From Chimonanthus salicifolius (Eukaryota > Streptophyta > Magnoliopsida > Laurales > Calycanthaceae), in contig CM023538.1 in NCBI GenBank assembly GCA_013350335.1, forward strand, positions 61,989,080-62,053,079: a stretch of 64,000 bases of DNA. Direction: 5' to 3'. Every line of letters begins with the position of its first letter. Position 1 is the stretch's first letter. A program made the position numbers and the translations under genes. Shown piece by piece: positions 45,178 through 57,129 of the stretch. The notes under the pieces were generated by a model. The model had not been told where the DNA came from, made no database searches, and saw only the letters and a list, made by a program, of their open reading frames with translations.

Positions 45178-46707
45178 TCACTTTGTATAGGACCTAACTA
45201 TACCAAAAACCTGGAAGCCAATGGAAATTGAAAATGAGAGAAAGGCAAGAAGTATAGACCAGACTGCCATTCGGTTTGATGCATAATTGCGCTTGATGCT
45301 TGCTCGAAATCGGTGATTCGTGGCCTCTTTGTAACGTTTATTGATCATTTTCATGGTGTCTAAAATTCCTTTATCATCAACAACAAGCATTCCACCAATT
45401 TGGTTTATGAGATCAACCAACTGTTTATTGCTGCCAATGCAGTTCTCAATTCCATGGTGGCAAAGAATTCCAACGTCTTCGTCACTCGCAATGAGGCAAT
45501 CCATGAAGACGAGATATGCTCAGAAAGAAGTTCCACAATGGCGATAACACTGCTCAAATGCAGCTAGATTGAGCAGCAGAACGGCTGTGACAACTGAAAC
45601 CATCACTTGGGGAATTTTAATTTCTCTGCTTTGCGGCAATACCCGATACCGCCGTGGTATGAACTCTATGTCTAGTAAACCACTCTTTTCCTCCTTCTTC
45701 TTTAACTTGAATCCTGTTTTCTTAAGGTCGGATGCGCATGGGATCATACATATAGGATTAATGGTATCTGCCTTTGGATTCTTCTCCCTCTCCAAATTGG
45801 AAAGGAGAATTGAGTGTACTAAATGGAGAAGGTGATGGATATCATGATTGGGAACCCTTATTTCAATTTTATCTGGAACTGCAAATTTGAAGAACTTAAT
45901 AGCCATTTCCACAAGATCGGTGCTAGAAATGTTCATTAGATGAGATAAATATTCCAAAAGAAAGAACGGTATCTGATTTTCAAGCTTGAGCAAGTCAATG
46001 GCCAATTGCTTTCTCAGCCACTCCAATTTTATAAGGGGGTCATCTTCATTTTTCTTGTTATCTTCGACCATAATTCGATGAAAGAGCTCAATGATAAAAC
46101 AACCATCAAGCAACTTCGTTGCCACGAAGTGATCGCTGTCCATCTCTAATTCTTCCGAGTAGCATTCTCTTGCTATTACCTCTAATTTCTTGACAGCGGC
46201 TAAGAATCGGTGCAAGCAGTCCTCCTTGCTCTCCTCTCCTCTCCGAGAACGGGCGAGGATGGCATGGAGATATCTTTGTTTGTGACCTTCCATGGCTTGC
46301 ATATACCTCCATTTATGCTCCTCTAATGGTCGTTGGTGATCATTCTCTTCCTTCAGAGGTGGATGCTTGTAGAGTTATTCAGGATCTTCTCTTTCTTGTA
46401 CTCTTCTGTGATAGTGAAGTGGGCCTATCGCAATGATTTGCGGCAGATACACATTGGTGTTTTGAAGACATAAGCTTGGAGGAACCCTGTGGATGGTGCA
46501 TGAATTGCTAGATGAAAACTCTGTTATTATAGGAATCGATGGTGCGCGAAGAAGATCTTTTACCAGTTCTGTGTTGAAAATCTCTTTTTTGCTTGAAAAT
46601 TGATAACCTGCATCCATTGAATGTGCACCCATCTTCTGCTCATTGAGTCCATCCAATCCATCTTCTATGTCTACTTTCATTTCCTCTCTATGGTGCTCTC
46701 TCTCCAT
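45178..46707 (-). pseudogene. DUF247 pseudogene with two nonsense codons
   Basis: One continuous minus-strand frame of about 510 codons, from ATG at 46707 to the stop at 45178, interrupted by only two in-frame stops: TAA at 46375-46377 (just after the I-G-P-L-H-Y-H motif) and TGA at 45520-45522, where the relative at 7638 has serine (TCG). Landmarks remain: C-T-I-H-R-V-P, E-E-H-K-W-R-Y, L-L-D-G-C-F-I-I-E-L-F, L-E-N-Q-I-P-F-F-L-L, F-E-Q-C-Y-R-H, F-M-D-C-L-I and a C-terminal hydrophobic segment. The Q-A-M-E-G-H-K-Q-R-Y segment right after E-E-H-K-W-R-Y-M looks like a small internal duplication. The absence of frameshifts suggests recent inactivation. It belongs to the 7638 subgroup. Confidence 0.93.
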
Positions 46708-46710
46708 CTG

Positions 46711-46711
<1 letters not shown>

Positions 46712-46746
<35 letters not shown>
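46712..46746. repeat. (TC)n microsatellite upstream of the DUF247 pseudogene
   Basis: About 17 TC units directly 5' of the ATG at 46707. On the gene's strand this is a GA-rich leader, similar in nature to the purine-rich leader at 7590-7634. Confidence 0.9.
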
Positions 46747-46749
<3 letters not shown>

Positions 46750-46869
46750 GTGTGATACTCCCTTGGATTGTAGTACAAGAAGTCTTACAAGCTAGTGAGC
46801 ACAGGCTCAAAGAAGAGTAACAAGAAGAATTGGTTTAACTCTTAACCCTATCTGCATCCTCTGTATATG

Positions 46870-47836
46870 TAGCCGTGAGACCTCTTTGCATCTCCTTCAC
46901 TGCAGCCTTGTCCACTCCATTTGGGACCTGCTCATTGACAAATTCAGCTACCATCGTTCTAGCAGAGCCCTAATTACTGACCATGCCATGTTTGCTCAAG
47001 CTAAGACCAGTGAGATCGAGTCCTTGGCCATCAATCTCCTTCTCCCTGCTCTTATTTGGCATGTCTGGATGAAGAGAAACAAGCATACCTTTACCAATTC
47101 ATTCAGCTCGCCTACTGTTCTCAGAAGTCTAATCCTGTCTGATGTCAGGAACAGGATCTTTTTCCTTGCTTCCAACGTTGACCTTCGCGAGGTTAGTAGT
47201 TTTTTTTCTGCTTGCTAGAACTTGCCTCCCCCTTCCTCACCTATTCAGCCTAGCATTCTGGCTACAACCCATCACCCTCACAATGCTTCCCTCCTTTTTG
47301 GATTGCCTAACACTCACAACTCTCAGATGTTTGCTGCCCTCTACTTTGACCCCTCCACTAGTGCCATTGGTCACCACATCAGCCCATTGCTTACCAACTG
47401 TTGTTCCAACATCCTTATCTTTTGCCAAAAACTGCTTCTCTTTTGCCTTGCTTCTGAGCTACCTGTCCCGGAGTTCAATGTATCAACTCTGGCATATTGT
47501 ACCAATTATCTCACCATAGCTCTAATAGCTGGGCCATTCAATCTCATATCTCTGCTATTAGATGTCTTCTATTGAGGCTCTATTGCACTATTTCCAAGGC
47601 TTCGCCTTGCAACCTTGAGATGCTTACAATTTGGGCTACTGATAAGCTCACTCATGATACTTGTAGTGATGGTATTTTTGTCTCTTTTGTCTAACCGTCT
47701 GGCCCGGGCTGTGGGCTCATACATTTTGTTGTTTTTTATGCCCCCTCTATCTGGGCTTCTCTTGATGTAATTGTTTTTGGGGACTTTTCCCTTCCCCTTC
47801 TCTTGAATGATACTTACCCCTTCGTTCAAAAAAAAA
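46870..47836 (+). mobile_element. 5'-truncated LINE, degraded
   Basis: It begins with the ORF2 C-terminal zinc-knuckle-type region (H-L-L-H-C-S-L-V-H-S-I-W-D, then W-H-V-W-M-K-R-N-K-H-T-F; 46886-47218). A second open stretch follows at 47222-47575. Then comes the 3'-UTR signature CTGGCCCGGGCTGTGGGCTC, TTGAATGATACTTACCCC and an A run at 47827-47836. Frames are broken by a stop at 47216-47218. Confidence 0.78.
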
Positions 47837-48599
47837 ATCCCTATTGAGATACTTCTTTTATGGAACCAACAAGGATTGTGGGGAGAGTTGGTAGGGAATG
47901 ACTGTTTAGACAGAGGGTGTTTCTTATTCTTGGCTCCCATGACAAGTACAAATGGCTTATTAGGTTTGTCGAGCTTGATTGTCGAATTTTTTAATGGAAG
48001 ACAATTTTGTAATTTTCGCATTATATATTTTTATAGTCCTAATTAAAATAATATATAATGTCTTTTTTTGTGAGAGAGGTGCGTGAGTAAAAATTGTAAC
48101 AGGCACAACCGTCTCTTTTTCTTCGTTTTACCTTTGAGCATAGTGGATTTGGTTTGAACCCGTGGACATATTGAAAGGGAACCACCCAAAATCTCTGTGT
48201 CTTGTGTGTATTTGATCTTTGATTTATTTTTCCGTTTATTGTTTTGTGCGCTTCTATTCTCAACAAGTTTGTCTCTGTATTTGCTTATATCTTAGCTATT
48301 CTTGACATTCATTGCCATGAGCATTCATGGAAACACATTTAGGTAGGGCACCATGAAATGAAATACTGATATGTTTTAATGAAATGTCTTTATTCAAGTA
48401 TGAGATTCATCAAATATTATCTTTATTAGATTAATAAAGTCATATTCTCAAAGGCTATAAGGTTTTCAAGTTAAAATCATCTAAACTAATCAAAATTAAG
48501 AGAGTTTAAAAAAGGGACTTGATTCATTCAATCAAAATAAATTTTAGTGAACCATATAATCAAAAACGAAAATAAAGAATCTTTTCAATATACATATCA

Positions 48600-48682
48600 T
48601 TACTTTATTTGATGGACATAATGTCTAAATATACTTAGTCTCAATACTCTAAGAGATATGAACACCTTAATCATAAAAAAAG
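48600..48682 (+). mobile_element. Family-2 SINE 3' fragment
   Basis: ATACTCTAAGAGATATGAAC, CACCTTAATCATAAAAAAA. Only the 3' end is recognisable. Confidence 0.45.
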
Positions 48683-48734
48683 GTGATTTATTTATTTATT
48701 TATTTATTTTACTAGATAACTAGTCTGCACATCC

Positions 48735-49225
48735 TTTTTTTTTTTTAGCGTTAACAATGGATCATATATTTAAAGAAAAAGAGCATATACAAGAGAAGGA
48801 AAAAAGTCTAACAGGATTAAACTCAAAACAAGAAAAAAAAGAAAAGGAAAGTGAGAAACAAAGAAAAGAAAAACAAAACAAAATACAATAAGAATCAAAA
48901 TAAAGTCTCATTCGAACTAAAAGGAGAAACACGCCTGAGGAGAGGCCGGTAACACCAAACTTGGCTAAAAAGACAGCCACTAATCTGCACATTCTTAAGT
49001 CTCTCTGGATGTAATGAAATAATACCAAAGAAAATCAACACTTTGTCCACCTGACAGCTGAACCTTTTTTTTTATTTTCATTTTCACTAGACATTGATTG
49101 AAATTCTGACTGTGCTTATGAAGTAGGGAATCTATTTTAGTCCATTTTGATCTACCTTTCAAATGATTAGATGCTTTCAAAAGAATTGGGTTCTTCTCCA
49201 TTACAGATTCTTTCATTTAATGGAA
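48735..49225 (-). mobile_element. 5'-truncated LINE, minus strand
   Basis: On the minus strand a degraded RNase H end (L-A-K-F-G-V-T-G-L-S-S-G) leads into a T-rich 3'-UTR with CTGTTAGACTTTTTTCC and an end in GTTAACGCTAAAAAA. The layout matches the LINE tail at 63000-63175. Confidence 0.6.
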
Positions 49226-49229
49226 CCAC

Positions 49230-49860
49230 AAAAATGAGACATATTCTATCTTCAAGGTGACAAAAGAGAGAATAAACATGGTTAGAGGTGGTAATTTGTA
49301 AACTGACCTGTAAACTTACTCAATCTGACAAACAATGTGCTTGAATTATAATATTTCTTATAAAAATATAATTCAAATTGACCTAACTCAACTCGAAAAG
49401 TTTGAGTTCATTGGATAGAGTTGTTCGAAACCTAATCTGATAAGATCCTATTTGAGAATACCTACGTAAATTCGTTTTTTCATGGTTTTAGGCTATGTAT
49501 TCTGTCTTTTAAGTCTAAATATCTTAGATCATTGCTTCTGTTTCTGATACCTCGGTGTCTTCAAAGAGAAGAAAAGTCATCTCTTTTTCTTGTTCTATTA
49601 AAAATTTAATGCATTTAATTATTTTTCATTTTCCTATATTTTTACAAATTTAGGTTCAAGATGGGTCATGTCATGAAAAATATCTTTTATTGCATTTGGT
49701 AGATCTGACTAAAATTAGAATCCAACCCATCTCAATGCGCCCCTCAATCACGCATACCATAAAAGAGGAACTATTAAAAGTTTGAATATGAATTTTTTTT
49801 CCTAAATAGACACAGTATATTAAGCATCTATGTCAATTCCCGACTTAACTTTTTTATCTA
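49230..49860. other. Gene-free interval
   Basis: No gene or bounded repeat recognised. Confidence 0.4.
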
Positions 49861-49864
49861 TCTC

Positions 49865-50215
49865 ATTCAAATTGTTAAACACATGAATAGAACACATTCT
49901 TAAAAACCAGTTAGCGGTTAAGGAAATGAACACATGTGCTAATAAACCTCACAGTCCAAAGGTCAACTGGCCATCAGGGACTTTGCTAACACTCTCCCCC
50001 AACTCTATGGTTGGAGACACTCAGCTCTTCACCTCCATACAATGCTGGAGATATGAACCCAAATCATCCATGTGGTATCCCTGATACCATATTAAACATA
50101 TCAATAGAATTCATCTTTAAAAGGGGCTAATAAGTAGAGGAAATCTACGTGTTTATATACTCCATAATCCAAAGATCCACTCGCGATGTGGGACTTTACC
50201 GATATAAATAACATG
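49865..50215 (-). mobile_element. Decayed TRIM-like element
   Basis: Two related stretches (about 49875-49990 and 50094-50200; both with ATTAAACAYAT and AATAGAA near one end and CCAAAG and GGGACTTT near the other) flank a central part. A minus-strand primer-binding-site motif, TGGTATCAGGG, lies at about 50085-50096. It sits just beyond the 3' end of the DUF247 pseudogene at 50363. Confidence 0.5.
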
Positions 50216-50362
50216 TAAGAAAGAGAGGAAAGAAAGAGTTATCACACAAAATACACTTGATTCTAGTTAAACATCTTAACATCATTTCTCATGCAAGAAT
50301 GTCGTACAATGATGAAATGAAAGAGTAAATGGTAAAATGAGTATGATAATCTCTAGTGTTGC

Positions 50363-52098
50363 TCATGGAGGTAGGAAAAACCGGCAAAGAAAATTGGCGA
50401 GCTGGATGATATTGGGAATTATAAGAGACAAAACGCCAATGACTATGGAAATGAATTGCATTGGATTTTTTGCGAAGTTGCGTTTGATGCTTGCTAGAAT
50501 TCGATGTTTAGTGACTTCTTCATAACACATACTGATTTCATGAAGAGTCTTGTAAATAGTTTCATCATCTTCGACGATAAGTTTCCGACCGGTTGTATTG
50601 AGAAGATCAACCAAATCTTTGTTGCTCCCGACGAAGTTGTCGACGCCATGGTTGGAGAGGACACGCACATCCTCCTCGTGGGCGATGAGGCAATCCATGA
50701 AGACGATGTAGGCCGAGAAAGCTGTGCCGCAGTGGCGGTAGGACTGCTCGAAGGCAGCAAGGTTGAGGAAGACAGTGCCTGTGTAAGTTGAAAGTGTCAA
50801 TTGGGGAATTTTGATCACCCCAGTAGAAAGCAGCCCTGTTTGTGATTTGAATTCTATGTCCAAAAAGCACCTGTTTGGCTCCTCGGCCTTTTGGAACTGG
50901 ATTCCTACTGCTTTGAGGTCTGTCGCACATGGGATCAATTTCATGGTATATGTCCTTGGGTTCTTCTTCTTCTCGCAAGTAGAAAGGATGCTCGAGTGGA
51001 CAAGATGGAGAAGATGATGAAAATGAACATTGGGAATCTTGATTTCAGCATCGACTGAAATGGGAAGAACTCGAGCGGATCGGAAGAATTTAATAGCCAT
51101 TTCTAAGAGAAAGTCACGGGAGATGTTCATGAGAGGGGATAGAAGCTCGAGAATGAACAAAGGTATCTGATTTTCCAGCAGAAGCAAGTCCAGTGCAAGT
51201 TGCTTCCTCAGCCACTCCCATTTTATCAGGGATCATCCGTTCTTTCCTCAAAATTCTCTTCTCCATTTTCTTTTGCCTTTTCTTCGCTGAATGTTCTCCG
51301 AAAGAGCTCAATTATGAAGCAACCATCAAGCACCATCATTTCCACAAATTGTTCGTCACCGAGCTCGAAGTCTTCTGAGTAACAATCTCTAGCTTTTTTC
51401 TTGTGTTCGTTAACAAGACCGTAGAACAGATCAACGCAATGTTTTCCTTCGAGATACCTGTTGATAGTCAAACTACACAAATCAAAGCAATCACACACGT
51501 ACAAGAAGAAAGAACCCAAAGATATACCTGGTTCGACAAAATCGCACGGTGTGATGATCTTACTAAGAAGAAAATCAAAAGATTACAACCATTTTCCCTT
51601 CCTCTCGGTCTCTCCTTCGCTCTCTTTTCTCTCTGGTTTTCTCTTCTCTCTTAAAGGAGAAAGAGAATATAAATACATGGGCTTAAATTATAGGCCTGGG
51701 CCTTACAGCCAGCACAAGCCTAATAAAGGCTTTTTGAGAAAAAAAAACCAACAATACCTTCTTTTGTGATTCTCCAGTTCTTTTATGTACTTCCATTCCT
51801 GCTCTTTGATGGGTGGTTGACGGTCTTTGTTCATCTCTGAGGCATGATATTCTCTTTGATGGTAGTGGAAGGGGCCTATTGAGATGGTATGAGGGACGTA
51901 GGCCATCTTCTTGTCGTGAAAGAAGCGTTGAGGAACTCTGTGGATGGAGCAGGAAATGCTAGCAGAGGAAGCTTTTATCATTCTGACCCTCGGCTTTGCT
52001 TGTTCTTCATCAAAATGAACTTCCCTCTGCTTGCATATTCTACCCACAAATTGGCCGTCTATGTTAACTACAGTTTCTGCAGATTTGAGGTTTGCCTT
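50363..52098 (-). pseudogene. DUF247 pseudogene: lost start, frameshift and LTR insertion
   Basis: Aligned with the gene at 7638, the frame starts at 52098, where ATG has become AAG (G-C-A and S-A-E-T-x-x-N-I follow in both). CSIHRVP, ISIGPFHYH and a K-R-R-Y segment precede a 295-bp LTR (51459-51753). After it come E-G-K-H-C, MMVLDGCFIIELF and an acidic region. At about 51226-51232 one base is missing relative to the relative's D-P-L-I-K-W-E-W-L, producing TGA. The rest reads in the next frame: LENQIPLFIL, F-E-Q-S-Y-R, F-M-D-C-L-I and a C-terminal hydrophobic end at 50363. About six codons are also absent beside the LTR. It is the closest relative here of 7638 and 45178. Confidence 0.93.
51459..51753 (-). 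repeat. Solo LTR inside the DUF247 pseudogene
   Basis: Read on the minus strand: 295 bp, TGTTGGTTT...ACTATCAACA, flanked by the 5-bp target duplication GGTAT (plus-strand ATACC at 51454-51458 and 51754-51758). It contains TATTTATATTC as a TATA-like motif and TTGTCGAACCAGGTA near the 3' end, a motif common in copia LTRs. No primer-binding site or internal region is present. It lies in the same orientation as the gene. Confidence 0.92.
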
Positions 52099-52708
52099 CT
52101 CTCTCTCCTTTATCTATCTATATATCTTTAGTAGATTCTTTCTATCTATAAATATGTAAGAATATTATGAAAAAAGACATCCATTAATTGCCCAGGGATG
52201 AATACGTAGTTATGCCTTCTTCCTTCGTGGAACTATCTCATGCTTCAGACATTTCCTTGGTTTGCACAAAATGCTCATTTTAGTGCATCTTTATTTTTTT
52301 GCCATAGTTTGAACTTTATAAGTGGGAATGTAACAATATAATCTTTAAATATCATGTTGAATCGAGTGAAGCAGTTTCGAGAAAATTTTTTTTCATATGC
52401 ACCTTTTGGACTTCTCCTCTTACAGATTTCAAAAACATCTATGCGAACGACATCTTCTGTACTTGCAAAGAATGTATTGACTTATCTAAACTTTTTCTTT
52501 TCCAGTATTTGATTGTTTCGGATTTGTATCTTTTTTTTTGCTGTGCTGTTATTTTCCTTCCCTTTGTATTGCCTATCTACTAAAGTAGGCAGCCATTTCT
52601 ACCTCTAAAACAACTTTCACCTTTATAAGATTCAAACGATGTACATGAATAATATGCCTAAAGTTCTAAAATTGATAAAATACAGAGATATTAATCTTGT
52701 CTCACTTT

Positions 52709-53040
52709 TAGGACTCTGCTTCTGGCCCAAAAAAACTAGTTTGATAGGTGGAGTGACTCAATCCTCACTCTTACAATTGACATGGGACTCTCGTTCGCAC
52801 CGCAACAATTTCCCTTGAACGAGGCTCTCCGACTGATAGAACGTCGCCAATCTTCTCGTTCGGTTAGTGGATCCCAGAGTCTACATGTTGTGGCTTGAGG
52901 ACCTATCTCTGATACCACTTTTAGGACTGGGCTTCTAGCCCAAAAGATTAGTCTGATAGGTAGAGTGATTCAATCCCTTATAAGTTTTTAGTTTTTTCTC
53001 TCACAATCGATGTGGAACTCTCTTTCGTACTCCAACAATA
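52709..53040 (-). mobile_element. TRIM-like remnant
   Basis: Two direct copies of TTTTAGGACTSKGCTTCTRG...GATAGGTRGAGTGAYTCAATCC (from about 52709 and 52918) flank an internal part. On the minus strand the primer-binding-site motif TGGTATCAGAGATAGG lies at about 52902-52917. One LTR copy is truncated. Confidence 0.7.
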
Positions 53041-53229
53041 TTATACTAACCCAACTCAATACTTATTCTTCAGGTCGAGTTGCTCGAGAAACATGACAAG
53101 GTATCAATGAATCTCAATATACCCTAAATAAGAGATACCAGTAATTATAGAGTGAGTTGCTATAAAGATTTATATTTAAAGACCAAATAGGAATGCAATT
53201 TTAATAGCTCCAAAAATTAACACACAGGA

Positions 53230-53560
53230 GCAAGGGTGCAAAATTTGGTCTAGCCGATATCTCGACCGATAAATTTCTCTCTCCTGTTTTTTTCTAAATA
53301 TTGGTATTTTTTTATTATTTTATTTTTCCTGAATTAAAAAATAAATAAAAACCCCAAGGAAGCTAGTTTTTTTTAAAAAAAAAAAAATTGAAAACATAAA
53401 TTTCGGCCGATATCGGCCGAGATATCAACTCGAGCCCACCACCGTTTTGATTTTTTTTTTTTAAAAGAAACAGACCGATATTAATCATATCGAACCGATA
53501 TATATCGTCGATATATAAGCCAAAAAATAGTATGTACAGTTGATATAATATGTATCGACT
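53230..53560. repeat. CGGCCGATAT-type interspersed repeat
   Basis: AGCCGATATCTCGACCGATA, TTTCGGCCGATATCGGCCGA and AACCGATATATATCG share words with 14690-14990. It may be a decayed MITE family; the ends are not defined. Confidence 0.35.
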
Positions 53561-54250
53561 GATATAATACAGTGTTGAGAAACTGAAACCGCCGAGTATA
53601 ATTGTAAAAAGTTTCAAGCTGACATTGAGTATAATTCGGGTATGATATCCAATTTGCTGGATACCCAGTTCACTGATGGGCAACAGATGTAGTGTGTGAA
53701 AGAAATTCAAAATAGGGGCTAAAATCATTTACATGTATGACCTATTTCAAACAGTAATGAATAGTCTCTTGGATTGAGAAGGCCCCGTGTCTCACTTTTT
53801 GTATAAACATTTGTCACCTACATTTCCAAATTATAATGGAATCCTGCAAAAATGCTAAACCAAGTGAATAATCTAAAGGCTTACCGAATCCTTCGCTCCC
53901 ATATTTTACTTCTGTGACCATGGATTTCTAACCTAGCCACAATTCAATTCTATGTTCTCTCTAAAATATGATTCAATCTAAATCATAGTTTAGAACAACA
54001 TTGCATGCTACATAACTTATAAACAACTTTTTAAATGATTAAAAAGATTAATTAATTAGCAGAACCAAAAGAAAGTCATGGGATTTCTTAACTTAACACT
54101 ATAGATTCTGGCATAAAACAGTCAATTCTGGCTGCAGAACCGAGAAAAAAATTGGGGAAAAAGACGATCGAGTCTTAGGTAGATATCTTGTAGATTCGTT
54201 GTGATTTCTCTAGGCTGTAACAAAATCCGACATGCATGACTCAATTAGAG
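53561..54250. other. Gene-free interval
   Basis: No gene or bounded repeat recognised. Confidence 0.4.
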
Positions 54251-54261
54251 AAATTATGCGG

Positions 54262-54358
54262 GTTGAATTACAAAGATAGAATCATAGGGTTGAATCAAGT
54301 TGAAAAACGGGTTGACTTACAAAGATAGAATCATAGGGTTGAATCAAGTTGAAAAAAA
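54262..54358. repeat. 48-bp tandem duplication
   Basis: GGGTTGAATTACAAAGATAG...CAAGTTGAAAAA is present twice in a row with one or two differences. Confidence 0.85.
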
Positions 54359-54534
54359 AAAATTCGAATGAAGTTCAGATCAGATTGAACTGAGGCTTTT
54401 AATTTCGATATGATCCAACTCAGATTTCTTAACTTAATATAAAATCGTCTATTCAAAAACCCTAATCTTTGTGTATCTCTCATCCTCTTTCTTTCTCATA
54501 TATAGAAAGGCAAAGGCAAAGAGACTGCGGAGTC

Positions 54535-55850
54535 TTTTGTGGTACGGTGATTGTGGATTAGATTGCGAAAGTAAAAGGAAGAAAGGAGAGAGTGGTGTGT
54601 GAGAGGGCGCATCAGCACGTGTGAGTGTGAGTGTGAGTGTGAGTGAGGAGAAGAGTGCAATGAACGATGGGTGGAAGAAGTTGGTGAAAAAAAAAAAGTT
54701 GAAACGAGACCTGATAAGACGGGTGATGAAAAAGCAAATCCAATCAAATCAGTGGTCTGACAGGTGATGAAAAAGCAAAAAAAGCATCTTTTTTACTGTC
54801 CCTTTCTCTTCCACATGTTCATCTACTCATTTTATCTTTTCGCATTCTCAGCTTTAGTACAGTGGACTTCTTTACCAGGCGTGCAACGCGGGTCAGGTCG
54901 GCTCAGCCGGATCGAGGGTATTACAAATTTAGATTAGATCGAGTTGTCTAAATAGAATTCAGGTCAGATCGGTTCAGCCGGATCGAGGGTATTACAAATT
55001 CAGATTAGATCGTGTTGTCTAAATCGAATTTTTAATTTGGGTCAGATTAACTTTAATATATTGTGACATGAATTAGAGTTAAATTTATTAAAATCTGACT
55101 TAAATTGTAGTTTTAATTTTCTCCAATTGAAAAGAGAGACCGATTAAATTGTATTTATAGAGTAAAAAATTACAAGATACGAAAATAGAAACAAAATACA
55201 AAAAATGAATAAAAGAATGAAAAAGAAAGTTAATATAAAAACAACGTTCCTGCTACTGGCATTTTGAATTAGGTGGCGAAAGTAAAAGGAAGAATGGGAA
55301 GAGCGCTGTGTGGGAGGTCCCATCAGCTCGTGAGTGGGGTGAGAGATGGGTGAAAGAACTTAGTGAGGAAGGGAAAGGAATTAGAGGAATTAGAGGAATT
55401 AGAGATGATAAGACAGATGCTGAAAAAGCAAATCCAATCAAATCAGGAGGCCAGTGGATATCAGATTTCGGACTATCTTTTTTAACTATTTTCTTTCTCT
55501 TCTACGTGCTCATCTAATCATTTCATCTGTTCACATTTCAACCTTGTTACAGTGGACATCTGGAGTAGGACTCCAACACGGCTCGAGTCGGTTATTATAA
55601 ATTCAGGACTAAATTGGAATTTTAATTTGAGTTGGGTTGGGTTGAGCTCAATATATTATGATATGGGTTAGATTTGGATTTATTAAAATCCAACGTAGAC
55701 TCGAGTTTCAGCTCTAGTTTTCTCCAATTGAAAAGAGAGACCGGTTAAATTGTATTTATAAAGTAAAATCTTACAAGATACAAAAATAGAAACAAAATAC
55801 AAAAAGTGAATAAAAGAATAAAAGAGGAAAGTTAATATATAATAGCAATC
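54535..55850. repeat. Tandem duplication of a 0.65-kb noncoding unit
   Basis: Copy 1 (about 54555-55245) and copy 2 (about 55265-55850) share, in order, GCGAAAGTAAAAGGAAGAA, GAAAAAGCAAATCCAATCAA, TACAGTGGAC, TCTCCAATTGAAAAGAGAGA and AAATAGAAACAAAATACAAA. Copy 1 has an extra internal duplication of about 80 bp (CAGCCGGATCGAGGGTATTA twice) and a GTGAGT run. No coding potential is conserved between the copies. Confidence 0.85.
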
Positions 55851-55859
55851 TTCTTATGA

Positions 55860-56750
55860 ATATTTTGTGTAATCCAACATGAGTTTTACTGTATTGTCCA
55901 TTTTAAAAGTGATGGTAAATGTTATATATTCCAAATAGAATAAATTTAAAATGTTTCTTGGTAGGATTTAATTTGTGCACAAATATTTTTATCCTTGACA
56001 CACTGAAAATGAGTGAAATACTTATTTCCCTCAATTTTTTTTATCTCTTTTTTCCCTCTTTCCATTTGTTTGGCTAAAATAGGTATTTCACTCATTTTTA
56101 GTACATCAATGGTAAAAGTGTTGGTACACCAATCAATTTTCATTGATCAATGCTAACATATTTCTCTTTTATGTTACTTTTAATTCAAAGTTTACACAAG
56201 TATTTACTTAGTGGTTGATCACGATTGTTTAGATTAAATAATAAAATAAATTTATTATTAAAGACAGAAATGTAAAGAGCAAAATCAAAATTAAAATGAT
56301 TAATAATTTATCAAAACAAAATCTAAAGAGTAAAATAAAAAAACCCCTCAAACCCTATTTTACTTCATGAATTTTATCATTATCCAATTTGAACTGGTTC
56401 TGAGTTGATTTCACTATTGATTGAAATCCATGTATATCTACTTCTATTTTTACCGATGATGTTTTGTCTCTTAAAAACTATGGCTTTTGAAATCCAATAA
56501 CCTTATATTTTATCAGAAGCATCATCTAAAAAATATCTTTTGAATCGAATCAACGTGACCTTTTGAACTCTACTTAGGTGGGATCATGCATGAACCGCAC
56601 TCATTTTACCTTGCCATTTCCTTTCTAAAATACAGTTGTTTAATTAAATAAAATAAGCACTTGTATTAGTGATTATCTTAGATTATTAGAATCCAAAATT
56701 TAATGTTGTTCAATCAACTATTTGTAAATTGAATTGCTTAAGCCATCCAA
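55860..56750. other. Gene-free interval
   Basis: AT-rich. A short inverted pair (TGAAATACTTATTT / AAATAGGTATTTCA) lies near 56013-56094. No gene is seen. Confidence 0.4.
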
Positions 56751-56757
56751 TTCACGG

Positions 56758-57126
56758 GTCTATCTGACTGAAATCGGATTGGTTTTTTAAAATCCAACCC
56801 GACCCGAGTTACTAAAATATGGAACTCGACCTGACTCGACTAGAATTTTTGACCTGAACTTCTCGACCTGACTCGACTCGAATTAAAACTCGACTCAATT
56901 TGAATTCTGACACGACCCACATTTTAAACTCATTTAGTCTAAATTTAACTGGGTCGGGTCGGATTAACTTGAAAATCTCTCAATCTAATCCAATTCGAAT
57001 TCAATATGGATTTTTATCTTTTCAATCTGACCCAATCCTTTGACCCGACTTTCATATCCCGATCCAATTGATTTCTCATGTCAGATTATACAGTCGGGTC
57101 AAAACCCAACCCAAGTTTCACCCCTA
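56758..57126. mobile_element. hAT-type MITE, decayed copy
   Basis: CTGACTGAAATCGGATTGG at the left and CCAAGTTTCACCCCTA at the right correspond to the ends of the element at 44141-44493. The interior has the same ACCCGACCCGAG and GGGTCGGGTCGG words. The 8-bp target duplication is not recognisable. Confidence 0.75.
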
Positions 57127-57129
57127 ACT

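Noticed and set aside
50607..50978. 123-codon minus-strand frame
   Set aside because: It is an out-of-frame shadow of the DUF247 pseudogene at 50363-52098.
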